Origin: Candidatus Anammoximicrobium sp.
GTDB lineage: Bacteria; Planctomycetota; Planctomycetia; Pirellulales; Pirellulaceae
DNA: 64,000 nt
Direction of reading: 5' to 3'
Assembly: GCA_012515235.1 (NCBI GenBank)
Contig: JAAYYU010000287.1
Location: 18,667-82,666, forward strand
In this document: positions 1 through 8,591 of the stretch, piece by piece
Numbering within the stretch: the stretch's first letter is position 1
Layout: each line of letters starts with the position of its first letter
Position numbers and translations under genes: made by a program
Notes under the pieces: model-generated
The model's database searches: none
Seen by the model: the letters and a program-made list of their open reading frames with translations, nothing else
Told to the model about the DNA's origin: nothing

Positions 1-720
1 GTCCCGCATTCCCCAAATCAGTTGCACGGGACGGTCGGCCAGCGAGGGCAAGCCTCGTTCGATTTCCTCGAGCACCTGCCAGGTGGGATGCCGCGGATGG
101 GCCGGAATGTCGGCGACGAACTGGTCGATGGCCACGCGATGCTCCCAGGTGTCGTACGGCGCCAGCAGGCCCGCCCGCACCTGCCGCGTCATTCGCTCCC
201 GCTTGTGCACCGCCATCCGCAAGGCCGCCCGGGCGAACAGGTTCAGCCGGCGAATGGCCCACCGGCCCAGCCACGGCGTCCGGCAGAGGCGGATCCGCCA
301 GGGAATGAACGGCGGCGGATAGGCGCCGGTATTGAACAGGATCAATCGGGCCACGCGGTCGGGAACTCGCAGCGCGGCGCCCAAGCCGATGGCGCCGCCC
401 CAATCGTGGACCAGCAGCGTGATGCCGCGCAGATCGAGTCGCTCGATCAGTTCCACGAGATTGGCGATGTGCGTGCTCAGGCAATACGGATACGCCTGCG
501 GCTTGTCGCTCTCCCCGCAGCCCATGTGGTCGGGCACGACGACTCGATACCGGTCGCGAAACGCCAGGATCAGGTTCCGCCAGTAAAACGACCACGTGGG
601 ATTGCCGTGAACCATCAACAGCGGCTCGCCGGAACCCTCATCCAGGTAGTGATAACGCCACGAGTCCAACGTCAGCGTCTGCGAGCGGAACGGGTACAGT
701 TGCCGCCAGTCATCGGTCAT
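1..720 (-). CDS. OleB-like alpha/beta hydrolase (beta-lactone decarboxylase/haloalkane dehalogenase family), 3' end outside window
   Basis: The first 240 residues are present and the C-terminus lies beyond base 1. An oxyanion-hole segment VHGNPTWSFYWRN is at residues 38-50. The nucleophile elbow is HDWGG with Asp106, the haloalkane-dehalogenase type rather than a serine elbow. The later pattern (FNTGAY, RTPWLG, APYDTWEHR, FVADIP) is what I recognise from OleB, the beta-lactone decarboxylase of long-chain olefin synthesis; partner oleA/C/D genes would lie outside the window. The start at 720 is the only sensible ATG, with no clear Shine-Dalgarno. It follows the CRP-type regulator by 33 bases on the same strand, so the two may be cotranscribed. 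A true haloalkane dehalogenase is the alternative, because the catalytic acid and His are not visible. Confidence 0.8.
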   Translation of the reverse strand, partial: MTDDWRQLYPFRSQTLTLDSWRYHYLDEGSGEPLLMVHGNPTWSFYWRNLILAFRDRYRVVVPDHMGCGESDKPQAYPYCLSTHIANLVELIERLDLRGITLLVHDWGGAIGLGAALRVPDRVARLILFNTGAYPPPFIPWRIRLCRTPWLGRWAIRRLNLFARAALRMAVHKRERMTRQVRAGLLAPYDTWEHRVAIDQFVADIPAHPRHPTWQVLEEIERGLPSLADRPVQLIWGMRD

Positions 721-753
721 GTCTTGGGTCGCGCTTTCTGGGAGTCTTTCAGG

Positions 754-1443
754 CTAGATCTGCGGGAAAAACCCGTCGGCCACCAGGCGGAGACGATCGG
801 GCTCGCGCAACTGCACGCGGTTGTTGTCCAGTTCGACGATCAGGCCCGCTTCAATCAGCCGGCTGAGCGTGCGGGAAAACGTCTCGCTGGTCAAATTCAA
901 ATGGCTGGCCACGTGCCGCTTGAGCGTCGGCATCCGCACCGTGCCGTCGCCGTCGGGCTCCGCCTCGAGCAGAAACCGGGCCAGCCGGCCGGCGGCGTCG
1001 CGAAGCACAATGTCTTCCATCAGGGACAAGAAGTGGCGGACCCAAAACGTCAGTCCGGTCATCATCTGCAGGCACAGTTGATGGTCCTCGGACATGGCCT
1101 TGCGGAAGAGATCCAGAGGAATCAACACGCACGTCGAGTCCGCGACCGCTTCGGCGTTGGCCGGGCAATTAAAACCGCCGATCGCGGCCACTTCTGCAAA
1201 CGTGTTGCCGGGCCCGAGGATGTGCAGGACATGCTCCTTGCCGCTGGGGGCGATTTTGAAGACGCGCACCATGCCGCTGCCTACCATGTAGACGCCCGGA
1301 CAGGCCTCGCCCTGGCGAAAGATCAACTGTCCTTTGCTAAATCTGCGGAGCTGCGCAAGCTGTGCAAGCCGCTCGATGCGTTGGCGATCAACCTGCGCAA
1401 AGAAATGGCAATTCTTCAGGATTTCGTCGGCGGTTTCTTGCAA
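754..1443 (-). CDS. CRP/FNR-family transcriptional regulator, DNR/NnrR-like
   Basis: A 229-residue protein with an N-terminal cyclic-nucleotide-type beta-roll (about residues 15-125), a dimerisation helix and a C-terminal winged helix (about 160-220). The recognition helix reads ETFSRTLSRL; the E-x-x-S-R pattern is that of FNR/DNR proteins, which bind TTGA-type half sites, not the CRP RE-x-x-x-R pattern. The FNR N-terminal iron-sulfur cysteine motif is absent, so it is unlikely to be a classical oxygen-sensing FNR; a DNR-type NO or redox sensor is the better guess. It is divergent from hcp, and a perfect TTGAC-N4-GTCAA site lies between them, which makes hcp the obvious target. The sensed signal is inferred. 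Confidence 0.88.
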   Translation of the reverse strand: MQETADEILKNCHFFAQVDRQRIERLAQLAQLRRFSKGQLIFRQGEACPGVYMVGSGMVRVFKIAPSGKEHVLHILGPGNTFAEVAAIGGFNCPANAEAVADSTCVLIPLDLFRKAMSEDHQLCLQMMTGLTFWVRHFLSLMEDIVLRDAAGRLARFLLEAEPDGDGTVRMPTLKRHVASHLNLTSETFSRTLSRLIEAGLIVELDNNRVQLREPDRLRLVADGFFPQI

Positions 1444-1562
1444 GGGACGGTTCTCGCTCGGACGATATGCCCGCGTACAGGTTTTCTGGCTGAGGAGAAG
1501 CCTGATTCTTCAAGAGAAGGCCGGGCCTCTGGCGTGCGATTCAACACCTTGGCAAGTCGGAT

Positions 1563-1606
1563 TTGACCTGGGTCAAGGACACTCACTGGCTCATCAAGAT
1601 TATAAT
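1563..1606 (+). promoter_or_regulatory. FNR/DNR box plus -10 element for hcp
   Basis: TTGACCTGGGTCAA (1563-1576) is a perfect TTGAC-N4-GTCAA palindrome of the FNR/DNR class. A perfect TATAAT follows at 1601-1606. A start near 1612-1613 would centre the box at about -42 to -43, close to the class II activation position (-41.5). It reads toward hcp, leaving a leader of roughly 95 bases. The divergent regulator gene starts 120 bases away on the other side, so autoregulation is possible. Confidence 0.75.
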
Positions 1607-1707
1607 CCTTAAGAATCGACGCGGTGAAGTGGCCAGGGTTACCGATGGCGTGAGGTACGGCCCACCGAGACATTCGTTCCAACGTTTCAGGAAAGAGGAG
1701 CAACTCG

Positions 1708-3000
1708 ATGTTCTGTAATCAATGTGAACAAACGGCTCACGGCACCGGTTGTGTGATGAGTCCCGGCGTGTGCGGCAAGAACGAAGATGTTCAGTCGCTG
1801 CAGGAAACGCTGCTGTACGGCCTGAAAGGCATGGCCTCCTACGCGCACCACGCCCGGCGGTTGGGCAAGTTCGACGAGAGCGTCAGCGCGTTCATCGAGG
1901 AAGCCCTGTTTGCTACGGTCACGAATGTGAATTTCGACATGGAGTCGCTGTTCGAGATGGTCCTGGAGTGCGGCCGTCAGAATCTGCGGGCCATGGAATT
2001 GCTGGACCAGGGGCACGTGGAGCGGTACGGAGCGCCGTCGCCCACCGAGGTGCGGGAAGGCACCCAAGCCGGACCGGGCATCCTGATCACCGGCCACGAC
2101 ATGCTGGATCTGGAGATTCTGCTAAAGCAATGCGAAGGGACCGATATCAAGGTCTACACGCACGGCGAAATGCTGCCGGCGCACATGTATCCCAAGCTCC
2201 GCGAGCATCCCAATCTGGTCGGGCACTACGGCGGCGCTTGGCAGAAGCAGAAGTCCGAGTTCGACGCCTTTTCCGGCCCGGTGCTGGCGACGACCAATTG
2301 CGTCCTGATTCCGCGTCCCTCGTATGCCGACCGCCTGTTCAGCACGCGCTGCACGGCGGTGCCCAACGGCAAACGGATCACCAATGACGACTTCTCCGAG
2401 GTGATCGCCAAGGCCAAGTCCTGTCCGCCACTGCCGCAGGCCAACGGCAAGAAGTCGACGGTCGGCTTCCATCACGATGTGATCCTGGGCATTGCCGACA
2501 CGATCGTCCAGGCGGTCAAGGAAGGCAAGATCCGGCGATTTTTCGTGATCGGCGGTTGCGACGGAGCGGAACCGGGCCGGAATTACTTCTCCGAATACGC
2601 CCAGGCCACGCCGCCGGACACGTTTATCCTGACGCTGGGCTGCGGCAAGTACCGCATCCGCGAACATGATTACGGCCAACTGCTCGGCCTGCCGCGGTTG
2701 CTGGACATGGGCCAGTGCAACAACGCCTACGGGGCCATCAAGGTGGCGGTCGCCCTCTCGCAGGCGTTCAACTGCTCGGTGAACGATCTGCCGCTGACCC
2801 TGGTCATCTCCTGGTTCGAGCAGAAGGCGGTGGCCGTGCTGCTGACCCTGCTGTATTTGGGCGTCAAAGGGATCACCATCGGTCCGAAGCCGCCGGGATT
2901 CATCACGCCGAACGTCTTCCAGATCCTGCAGGAGAAGTATGATCTGCGGCTGACCAGCGACGACCCGGTCCAGGATTTGGCGTTGGCGATGGGAGCCTAG
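1708..3000 (+). CDS. hcp: Hybrid cluster protein (prismane), short form
   Basis: 430 residues. The N-terminal cluster ligands are C3, C6, C15 and C22. The hybrid-cluster signatures are present in order: GHDMLDLEILL, a Glu in THGEM, TTNCVL, GGCDGAEPGRNYFSEY (persulfide Cys), LGCGKY, GQCNNAYGA and SWFEQKA. Usual class I/II Hcp is about 540-550 residues; the missing stretch after the N-terminal cluster is the pattern of the short (class III) proteins of thermophiles. Hcp is linked to NO reduction and protein S-nitrosylation, and in many genomes is controlled by FNR/DNR regulators. GAGGAG at 1695-1700 supports the start. The divergent regulator and its box suggest induction by NO or anoxia. No hcr reductase gene is adjacent. 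Confidence 0.95.
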   Translation: MFCNQCEQTAHGTGCVMSPGVCGKNEDVQSLQETLLYGLKGMASYAHHARRLGKFDESVSAFIEEALFATVTNVNFDMESLFEMVLECGRQNLRAMELLDQGHVERYGAPSPTEVREGTQAGPGILITGHDMLDLEILLKQCEGTDIKVYTHGEMLPAHMYPKLREHPNLVGHYGGAWQKQKSEFDAFSGPVLATTNCVLIPRPSYADRLFSTRCTAVPNGKRITNDDFSEVIAKAKSCPPLPQANGKKSTVGFHHDVILGIADTIVQAVKEGKIRRFFVIGGCDGAEPGRNYFSEYAQATPPDTFILTLGCGKYRIREHDYGQLLGLPRLLDMGQCNNAYGAIKVAVALSQAFNCSVNDLPLTLVISWFEQKAVAVLLTLLYLGVKGITIGPKPPGFITPNVFQILQEKYDLRLTSDDPVQDLALAMGA

Positions 3001-3192
3001 ACGCAGAAGAAAGCCCGGCTTTTTCGCCATAGGGCGGCTTCTTTTGGGCTTCCTTTGCGTCCCCGAAGGTATTTCTCACGGGCGGGCGTCTTTTCTTTTA
3101 CCGCGGCAGGCCTTACAACGTCGTAAGCCGTGCGGCGAAGGAAAAGATTTCCCGCCTTTTTCGGTTCTGGGAACGTGGAGAGGAAGCAGTTT

Positions 3193-3948
3193 ATGGCGTT
3201 TTCGCTGTCGGGTCGTGTGGCCCTTGTCACGGGCAACTCCACCGGTCTGGGAAAGGCGATCGGTTTGCGGCTGGGCAAAGCGGGGGCCAAGGTTCCCGTC
3301 AACTATGCGAACAACAAAGCGCGGGCCGAGCGGGCGCTGGCCGAATACAAAGCCGCCGGCATCGAAACGCTGCTGGTGCGAGCCGACGTGACCACCCAGG
3401 ACGGCGTCGAGACGCTGTTCGCGAACACCGAAGTCGAACTGGGCAACGTGGATATCATCGTCGCCAACGCCACGTGCGAGCAGTCGGTCAAGCCGATCGA
3501 ACAGTACGACTGGGAAACCTATGAACGCATGCTCGACTTCTTCGTCAAGAGCCCGTTCCTGCTGACCAAGCGCGCTCTGCCCAAGATGAAGGCCCGCGGT
3601 TGGGGCCGGATCGTGAACATCACCAGCGAGGTGTTCCACCGCAGCGTTTCTTCGATGAGCGCGTATGCGGCGGCCAAGGGCGGGCAGATCGGCTGGTCCC
3701 GCAGCCTGGCCCGCGAACTGGGGCCCTTCGGGATCACGGTCAACATGGTGGCGCCGGGTTGGATCCCCGTGGAACGGCACGACCACGACCCGCAGCAACT
3801 CAAAGACGACTACTTCGCCCTGATCCCGGTCCGCCGCTGGGGAGTCCCGCAGGACATCGCCGACGCCGTGCTGTATCTGGCCAGCGATGAAGCCTCGTTC
3901 GTCACCGGTCAGACCCTCTGCGTCAATGGCGGTTTAACGCCCTGGTAG
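3193..3948 (+). CDS. SDR-family NAD(P)-dependent oxidoreductase (FabG-like)
   Basis: 251 residues from the ATG at 3193, preceded by AGGAAG; an upstream in-frame extension lacks family sequence. Classical SDR features are visible: TGNSTGLGKAIG cofactor loop near residue 13, a VANAT motif in place of NNAG, an active-site Ser in the NITSE stretch, the YAAAK catalytic pair and a C-terminal GQTLCVNGG segment. The fold matches 3-oxoacyl-ACP reductase-like or sugar/alcohol dehydrogenases; substrate cannot be read from sequence. It converges with the DUF1080 gene, overlapping it by 15 bases, so it is not part of that operon. It could relate to the neighbouring sugar genes, but nothing shows this directly. 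Confidence 0.9.
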   Translation: MAFSLSGRVALVTGNSTGLGKAIGLRLGKAGAKVPVNYANNKARAERALAEYKAAGIETLLVRADVTTQDGVETLFANTEVELGNVDIIVANATCEQSVKPIEQYDWETYERMLDFFVKSPFLLTKRALPKMKARGWGRIVNITSEVFHRSVSSMSAYAAAKGGQIGWSRSLARELGPFGITVNMVAPGWIPVERHDHDPQQLKDDYFALIPVRRWGVPQDIADAVLYLASDEASFVTGQTLCVNGGLTPW

Positions 3949-4794
3949 AACCCGCACGTCGCTTTCCGGGTCGTACAGGAAAGCCTGGTCGTCCAGCGGG
4001 CGGAGCCAGACATTGCGGAAGCGGACGGGGCTGTCGTGGTCCTGCAGGAACACGGGCCCCACGCCGGTCTGCTGTTGCCGCTCCCAGATCTTCGTCAGAT
4101 ACGGCGTGCTCCGGTAGCGGTACGGATGCCACACCGATCGCGGTTCGCCAAAGCGGGCCTCGTGCTGCACCCGGATACCGTTCAAGTACGCGGTCAGCGA
4201 GCCGTCCCGGACAATCTGGCCGCGGGCGTCGCGCCGCGGAGCGCGATAGCGGATGTCGTAAACCTGCCACTGGCCTGGTTTGCGGCAGGCGTTGACCAGC
4301 GGCGGGGAGAATCCGTAGATCGCCCCCATGTCGTCCATGGTGGTCTGTTCCTTGCCGAAGGAATTGAAGATCTGCAGCTCGTAGTTGCCGTGCAGGTACA
4401 CGCCGCTGTTTCCCGGTCCCTCGTCCGGCAGCATGAATTCGACGTGGATTTCAGCGTCGCGGAAGTGCAGTCGGGAAACGATGTGGTTGCTGCGCACCTG
4501 GCCGCGCGTCGAGACCAGCGCGCCGGCCTCGACCGGCCAGTCGATCTCTTGGCCTTCCTTGCTCAGAAAAAGGTTCGTGCCGCGCCCGTCAAACAGCACG
4601 CTGGCGCCGGCGGGCGGCGGCACGGGAAGCACTTCTTGCCGGGGAGCGAAGGGCGGCAGTTCGACGTCGGAATCGGCCGCCGCGCGTGCGATCGCCGCCG
4701 CGGGTTCCGGCAATGACTCGCCGGCCGCGGCAACGGCCGCCAGCATCGGAGCCCAGATCGACGCCGCCAGACAGGTTGCACGGAGGTACCGCAT
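3934..4794 (-). CDS. Exported DUF1080 protein (3-keto-disaccharide hydrolase family)
   Basis: 286 residues from the ATG at 4794, chosen because GGAGAG lies 6-7 bases upstream; an ATG at 4821 has no such site. The N-terminus (MRYLRATCLAASIW and onward to an Ala-rich stretch) is a signal peptide. The body is the concanavalin-like DUF1080 fold, with the typical segments VLFDGRGTNLF, HVEFMLPDEGPGNSGVYL, YELQIFNSF and a C-terminal HDSPVRFRNVWLRPL. Members studied in other bacteria hydrolyse 3-keto-glycosides made by Gfo/Idh/MocA-type oxidoreductases. It is last in a minus-strand run behind a hydroxypyruvate-isomerase-like gene (34-base gap) and a Gfo/Idh/MocA gene, which fits that pathway. Confidence 0.88.
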   Translation of the reverse strand: MRYLRATCLAASIWAPMLAAVAAAGESLPEPAAAIARAAADSDVELPPFAPRQEVLPVPPPAGASVLFDGRGTNLFLSKEGQEIDWPVEAGALVSTRGQVRSNHIVSRLHFRDAEIHVEFMLPDEGPGNSGVYLHGNYELQIFNSFGKEQTTMDDMGAIYGFSPPLVNACRKPGQWQVYDIRYRAPRRDARGQIVRDGSLTAYLNGIRVQHEARFGEPRSVWHPYRYRSTPYLTKIWERQQQTGVGPVFLQDHDSPVRFRNVWLRPLDDQAFLYDPESDVRVLPGR

Positions 4795-4828
4795 CGTCCG
4801 CTCTCCAAGTCGGGTGCTCACGGGGCGC

Positions 4829-5704
4829 TTACCAGCGATCGCATTCGGCCAGGACGGCCAGGACCTCGGCGGTCGATTTGATCTTGCCGAATTCGCAGGC
4901 CACGATGTCGCGAAAGCCGGTTTCGTAGATTGCCCTGAAGACGTTCTTGTAGTTGATCTCGCCTGTGCCGGGTTCGTGCCGGCCGGGGTTGTCCGCGAAA
5001 TGGAAGTGGCCGATCTCGCCGATGTACTTCTTGATGTTGTTGATCAGGTTGCCTTCGCTGATCTGCTGATGGTAGATGTCGTACAGGAACTTGACGTTCG
5101 GGTGATCGGTGCGTTTGACCAGTTCCGAACCGTCGGCGGAATAGACCAGGAAGTAGCCGGGGTGGTTGACCAGCACGTTCAGGCACTCCCAGACCATCAC
5201 GATGCCCGCTTCCTCCAGCAGCGGCGCGACCAGGCGGCCGGCCTTGGCCAGCGCCTCCATCTGCTCTTCTTTGCTAACGCCCTGCCGCGTCGGTCCGGAC
5301 AGGGAGAGGACGCGTTTGGAGCCGATGGCTTTGGCCTGGGCGATGCCCGTCTTGACGGCCTCGACGAACCGCGGATGGTTCTCTGGATCGTTGGGGCCCC
5401 AGTCGCTGATTGTCCCCATGCCGCCGCCCACGGCGCCGCAGGCCACGCCCAACTCCTCGCACCGCTTGCGGACGGACTCTTTGTCCTCCCACGAGCCGCA
5501 GCGCAGGGTCTCGAAGGCCGGAAAGCCGGCCGCGGCGATCTGTTCGATCTGCTCGACGTGGGAGCCTTGGAACCATTGCGGCGCGACCGCGATCTTGGTG
5601 CGCAAGCCCGTCGCGGCCGGAGTTTGGTTTTCCTCCGCGCCGTGGACGACGCCTGCCAAGCACGCCGTCGCCAAACCCGATTTCAGAAAAATTCGTCGAT
5701 CCAT
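4829..5704 (-). CDS. Tat-exported hydroxypyruvate isomerase-like TIM-barrel protein
   Basis: 291 residues from the ATG at 5704, preceded by GGAGAGGA. The N-terminus MDRRIFLKSG is a twin-arginine signal. The body is of the xylose-isomerase-like TIM-barrel family and resembles hydroxypyruvate isomerase: VWECLN (metal Glu), HPGYFL, FLYDIYHQQ (metal Asp), GHFHFADNPGRHEPGTGEI and a final VACEFG Glu. Cytoplasmic Hyi enzymes lack an export signal, so a periplasmic keto-sugar isomerase or epimerase role is more likely than glyoxylate metabolism. It sits between the Gfo/Idh/MocA gene (95-base gap) and the DUF1080 gene (34-base gap), probably one transcript. Confidence 0.88.
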   Translation of the reverse strand: MDRRIFLKSGLATACLAGVVHGAEENQTPAATGLRTKIAVAPQWFQGSHVEQIEQIAAAGFPAFETLRCGSWEDKESVRKRCEELGVACGAVGGGMGTISDWGPNDPENHPRFVEAVKTGIAQAKAIGSKRVLSLSGPTRQGVSKEEQMEALAKAGRLVAPLLEEAGIVMVWECLNVLVNHPGYFLVYSADGSELVKRTDHPNVKFLYDIYHQQISEGNLINNIKKYIGEIGHFHFADNPGRHEPGTGEINYKNVFRAIYETGFRDIVACEFGKIKSTAEVLAVLAECDRW

Positions 5705-5799
5705 AAGATCCTCTCCTTCCGGAAGAAGTGCAGCCGGGATGTTCTTAGAAACTCCGCGGACGATCATACCACACCGTCCGCGGGCCGTCAGGGGCCGGC

Positions 5800-7149
5800 C
5801 TACAGGCTCCAGCCCTTGCGATACGGCGGGTTGATGTACTGGTTGGCCTCCGGGCAGTTGGTGAACTGCACTCGTTCGGCGTCCCACTCCAGTTTGGTGC
5901 CCAACAGCTTGATCGCGATCACGCCCAGCATGGCAAGTTCCGTCAGTGGGCCGCCGTAGGAGAAGTCTGAGCCGGCCCGCCCGCCGGTGCGGATCGCGTG
6001 TAGCCAGTCCTGATGGTGCTCCTTGGCGCGGGGGATTGTCTTTTCGGGCAGCTGGTATTCCTTCATCTTGGCTTCAGGCACGATCCGCACGCCGCCGGCG
6101 CCGTGCGAGCCGTACATGATCGTGCCCTTGTCACCCAGCACGAACGCGCCGGTTTGGACGGGCTTGCGGTCCGGCTCCAGGTCCGGCGCGCGGGGAATCG
6201 GTTCGGTGCCGCTGTGCCAGACCATCGTGATCGGCCCCCGGTCGCCCTTGGCCGGGAACTCGAAGGTCAGCTTGTCGCCCTTGGGATACGCGTCGCCCTG
6301 CGTCTGGGGATCGTAGTCCTTCGCTTCCGCCAGGACCGTTTGCGGAGCGCCCAAATCCAAGGCCCAGAACACCGGGTCGACGACGTGGCACACCCAGTCG
6401 CCGATCGTGCCGTTGCCGAACGGCACCCAGCCGCGCCAGCGGCCGGGCAGGTAGGCCGGACAATAGGGGCGATCCAACGCGGGGCCGAGCCACAGGTCCC
6501 AATCCAGGTGCGCGGGCACTTCGTGTTGCTCCTGGAGCTGCGGCAAGGCGTCGATGCCCGAATTCACGGCCTTGCAGCCCGCGTGGATCGTGTGGACCCG
6601 GCCAATGGCCCCGTCCCAGATCCATTCACAGAACACCCGGATCGACTCGGACGAGTGGCCCTGGTTGCCCAGTTGCGTCACCACCTTGTGCTCCTTGGCC
6701 GCCTTCATCAACGCGCGCACTTCATGCACCGAGTGCGCCAGAGGCTTTTCGCAGTAGACGTGCTTGCCGCGTTTGATCGCGGCCATCGCCGCCACCGCGT
6801 GGCAATGGTCCGGCGTGGCCACGACGACCGCGTCGATCTGCTTTTCCATCTCGTCAAACATCTGGCGGAAGTCGCGGTACGGCTTGGCGCCGGAAAACTT
6901 CTTGAACGTGCCCCCGGAGCGGTTTTGATCGACGTCGCACAAGGCCACGATGTTGTTGCCGGACGAGACGGCGTTGATGTCGCCCGCGCCCATGCCGCCG
7001 ACGCCGATGCCGGCGATGCTCAATTTTTCGTTGGGCGGCGTCTCGTCGCTGCCTGCCACAGCGCAGCGCGGAACAATGGTAAAGGCGGCGACAGCCGTTC
7101 CGGCAGCGCCGACGAATCGACGGCGCGTGAGGCGACTTGACTGCGGCAT
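5800..7149 (-). CDS. Tat-exported Gfo/Idh/MocA family oxidoreductase
   Basis: 449 residues from the ATG at 7149, with AGGAG upstream; the longer in-frame extension is non-coding in character. LTRRRFVGAAG is a twin-arginine signal. The Rossmann segment GIGVGGMGAGD comes next, then VATPDHCHA and YCEKPLAHSVHE with the EKP Lys of the family, and a C-terminal alpha/beta domain with WVCHVVDPVFWAL. The family oxidises or epimerises sugars with NAD(P). Exported members probably fold with bound cofactor in the cytoplasm before Tat transport. It is the first gene of the minus-strand sugar group, and its start faces the plus-strand sugar group across a 287-base shared control region. Confidence 0.92.
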   Translation of the reverse strand: MPQSSRLTRRRFVGAAGTAVAAFTIVPRCAVAGSDETPPNEKLSIAGIGVGGMGAGDINAVSSGNNIVALCDVDQNRSGGTFKKFSGAKPYRDFRQMFDEMEKQIDAVVVATPDHCHAVAAMAAIKRGKHVYCEKPLAHSVHEVRALMKAAKEHKVVTQLGNQGHSSESIRVFCEWIWDGAIGRVHTIHAGCKAVNSGIDALPQLQEQHEVPAHLDWDLWLGPALDRPYCPAYLPGRWRGWVPFGNGTIGDWVCHVVDPVFWALDLGAPQTVLAEAKDYDPQTQGDAYPKGDKLTFEFPAKGDRGPITMVWHSGTEPIPRAPDLEPDRKPVQTGAFVLGDKGTIMYGSHGAGGVRIVPEAKMKEYQLPEKTIPRAKEHHQDWLHAIRTGGRAGSDFSYGGPLTELAMLGVIAIKLLGTKLEWDAERVQFTNCPEANQYINPPYRKGWSL

Positions 7150-7436
7150 GAAAGAGTCTCCTGCGGTTGGTGGTGGATGATCCTGGGAGGCGAAAACGTG
7201 CGGTCGCCGTTGGCTTGCGAACCGGTCCCGTCCGGCGATGTCAGCAAAGCTAACGCGGTCCGGGCCGGAAGTCAAGAAAGACGAACCGGCGAAAACGGGC
7301 CAGCGCAGGCTTGATTGCACGGCCTCCCCGACGGCGATAGACTGACTTGGCACAGCCAAAGACATGACGCTCCGGGTCACACAACGCCCGCGCCCGGTCC
7401 TTGCGGCGGCCAGTCCTTTCAATCAGGAGTCTGACG

Positions 7437-8591
7437 ATGTCCAAACAACGTCTGGGTTCAACGCTGGCGGCGGGTCTGACGGCCCTGGCCTGTCTCGGTG
7501 CTGCGAACGGGGGCGAGGTGCCCGCGCCTGCCAAGCTGAAGACCTCGGAGGTCGTGAGCCAGCTCCGCGGCGTGAAGATCATCAGCATTCAGGACGTCGA
7601 CAAGATCAACGCCATCGACCAGGAGGGCATGAAGGGCGTGTGGGGCAACTCGCCGGTGAACGAGTATGACCGGGGGTATCCGCGGCGGCTCAAGGAATCC
7701 CTGGGCCTGGAGCTGATTATCGTTCGCTCCGGCGAGTTGCTGGAGGAGATGGCCAACGTCGAGGAGGATGCGGTCGAGGATCTGGCCGACCGATGGATCC
7801 GCGAGGCGACCGAGATGCAGAACGTCACGCGCCGCGATGTGCTGCCGTCGGCGAGGCTGTACTGGGGCTTCAAGGCGCTGCTCAAGAAATACGGCGCGGC
7901 GGCGATCACCTACGAGAGCGCCACGCTGACGCTGTCCGAGCACAAGGTGAACGGCTGGACTCCGCTGCCCATCCTGGAGCTCAGCAAGGAGCACATCCCC
8001 TGTTGCTGCCAATCTCACGTGGACTGCCTGGTGACCCAGCTGATCGGCGGCCGTCTGACCGGCGGCCGGCCGGGGTTCGTCGGCGACGTGCTGAACGACT
8101 GGGCGTTCAAGCCCGTCGGCGAGCGGCCCCAGAACGTGATCGTCGTCGCCCATTGCGGCGCCCCGATCAATCCGTACGGCCAGGACCGCATCCCTTATCT
8201 GATCCGCGATCACTGGCACGCCACGTGGACCTGGCCTGAAGGCGGACACAAGTCGACCGCCACGACCGTCACTTGGCCGGCCCATGAGCCCGTCACCGTC
8301 GTCAAGTTCGACATCGGCCGCAAGAAGGTCTCGGTGTACACCGGCACGGTGCTGGACGGCAACCGGCTGTTCGTCGATTTCGCGAACTGCATCTGCCGGA
8401 ACAAGATGCTGGTCCAGATCGACCGGCCCGACCAGTGCTACCTGTTGCCCTCCAATCCCAAGGAAGGCGCGTTCCGCAACTGGTGGGGCAGTTGGGGCTG
8501 TCATCAAGTCGCCTTCTATGGGAATCTGCGCGAAGCGTTCCGCGAATTCGCGTCGGCCACGGGATTCCAGTTGGTGGAAGGCAAACCGTGA
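7437..8591 (+). CDS. Secreted sugar-isomerase-like protein of uncertain function
   Basis: 384 residues from the ATG at 7437, with CAGGAG just upstream. The N-terminus is a signal peptide (MSKQRLGSTLAAGLTALACLG). The C-terminal half has features I associate with the L-fucose/L-arabinose isomerase fold: a VVAHCGAPINPYG segment, a TVVKFDIGRKKVSVYTG strand pair and a HQVAFYGNLREAFREFA ending. A central CCCQSHVDC motif and later CICRNK suggest metal or disulfide chemistry. I do not recognise a characterised orthologue. It opens the plus-strand half of the sugar region, followed by the aldo/keto reductase-like and cytochrome-DUF1080 genes. Role as a periplasmic sugar isomerase is inference. Confidence 0.7.
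   Translation: MSKQRLGSTLAAGLTALACLGAANGGEVPAPAKLKTSEVVSQLRGVKIISIQDVDKINAIDQEGMKGVWGNSPVNEYDRGYPRRLKESLGLELIIVRSGELLEEMANVEEDAVEDLADRWIREATEMQNVTRRDVLPSARLYWGFKALLKKYGAAAITYESATLTLSEHKVNGWTPLPILELSKEHIPCCCQSHVDCLVTQLIGGRLTGGRPGFVGDVLNDWAFKPVGERPQNVIVVAHCGAPINPYGQDRIPYLIRDHWHATWTWPEGGHKSTATTVTWPAHEPVTVVKFDIGRKKVSVYTGTVLDGNRLFVDFANCICRNKMLVQIDRPDQCYLLPSNPKEGAFRNWWGSWGCHQVAFYGNLREAFREFASATGFQLVEGKP

Noticed and set aside
22..1566. A 514-codon plus-strand open frame
   Set aside because: It covers the OleB-like hydrolase and the CRP-type regulator in antisense; those two carry the family motifs.
3001..3060. Terminator after hcp
   Set aside because: AAGCCC and GGGCTT can pair only across a long loop with a 4-base inner stem; the T-rich runs are not placed after a compact stem.
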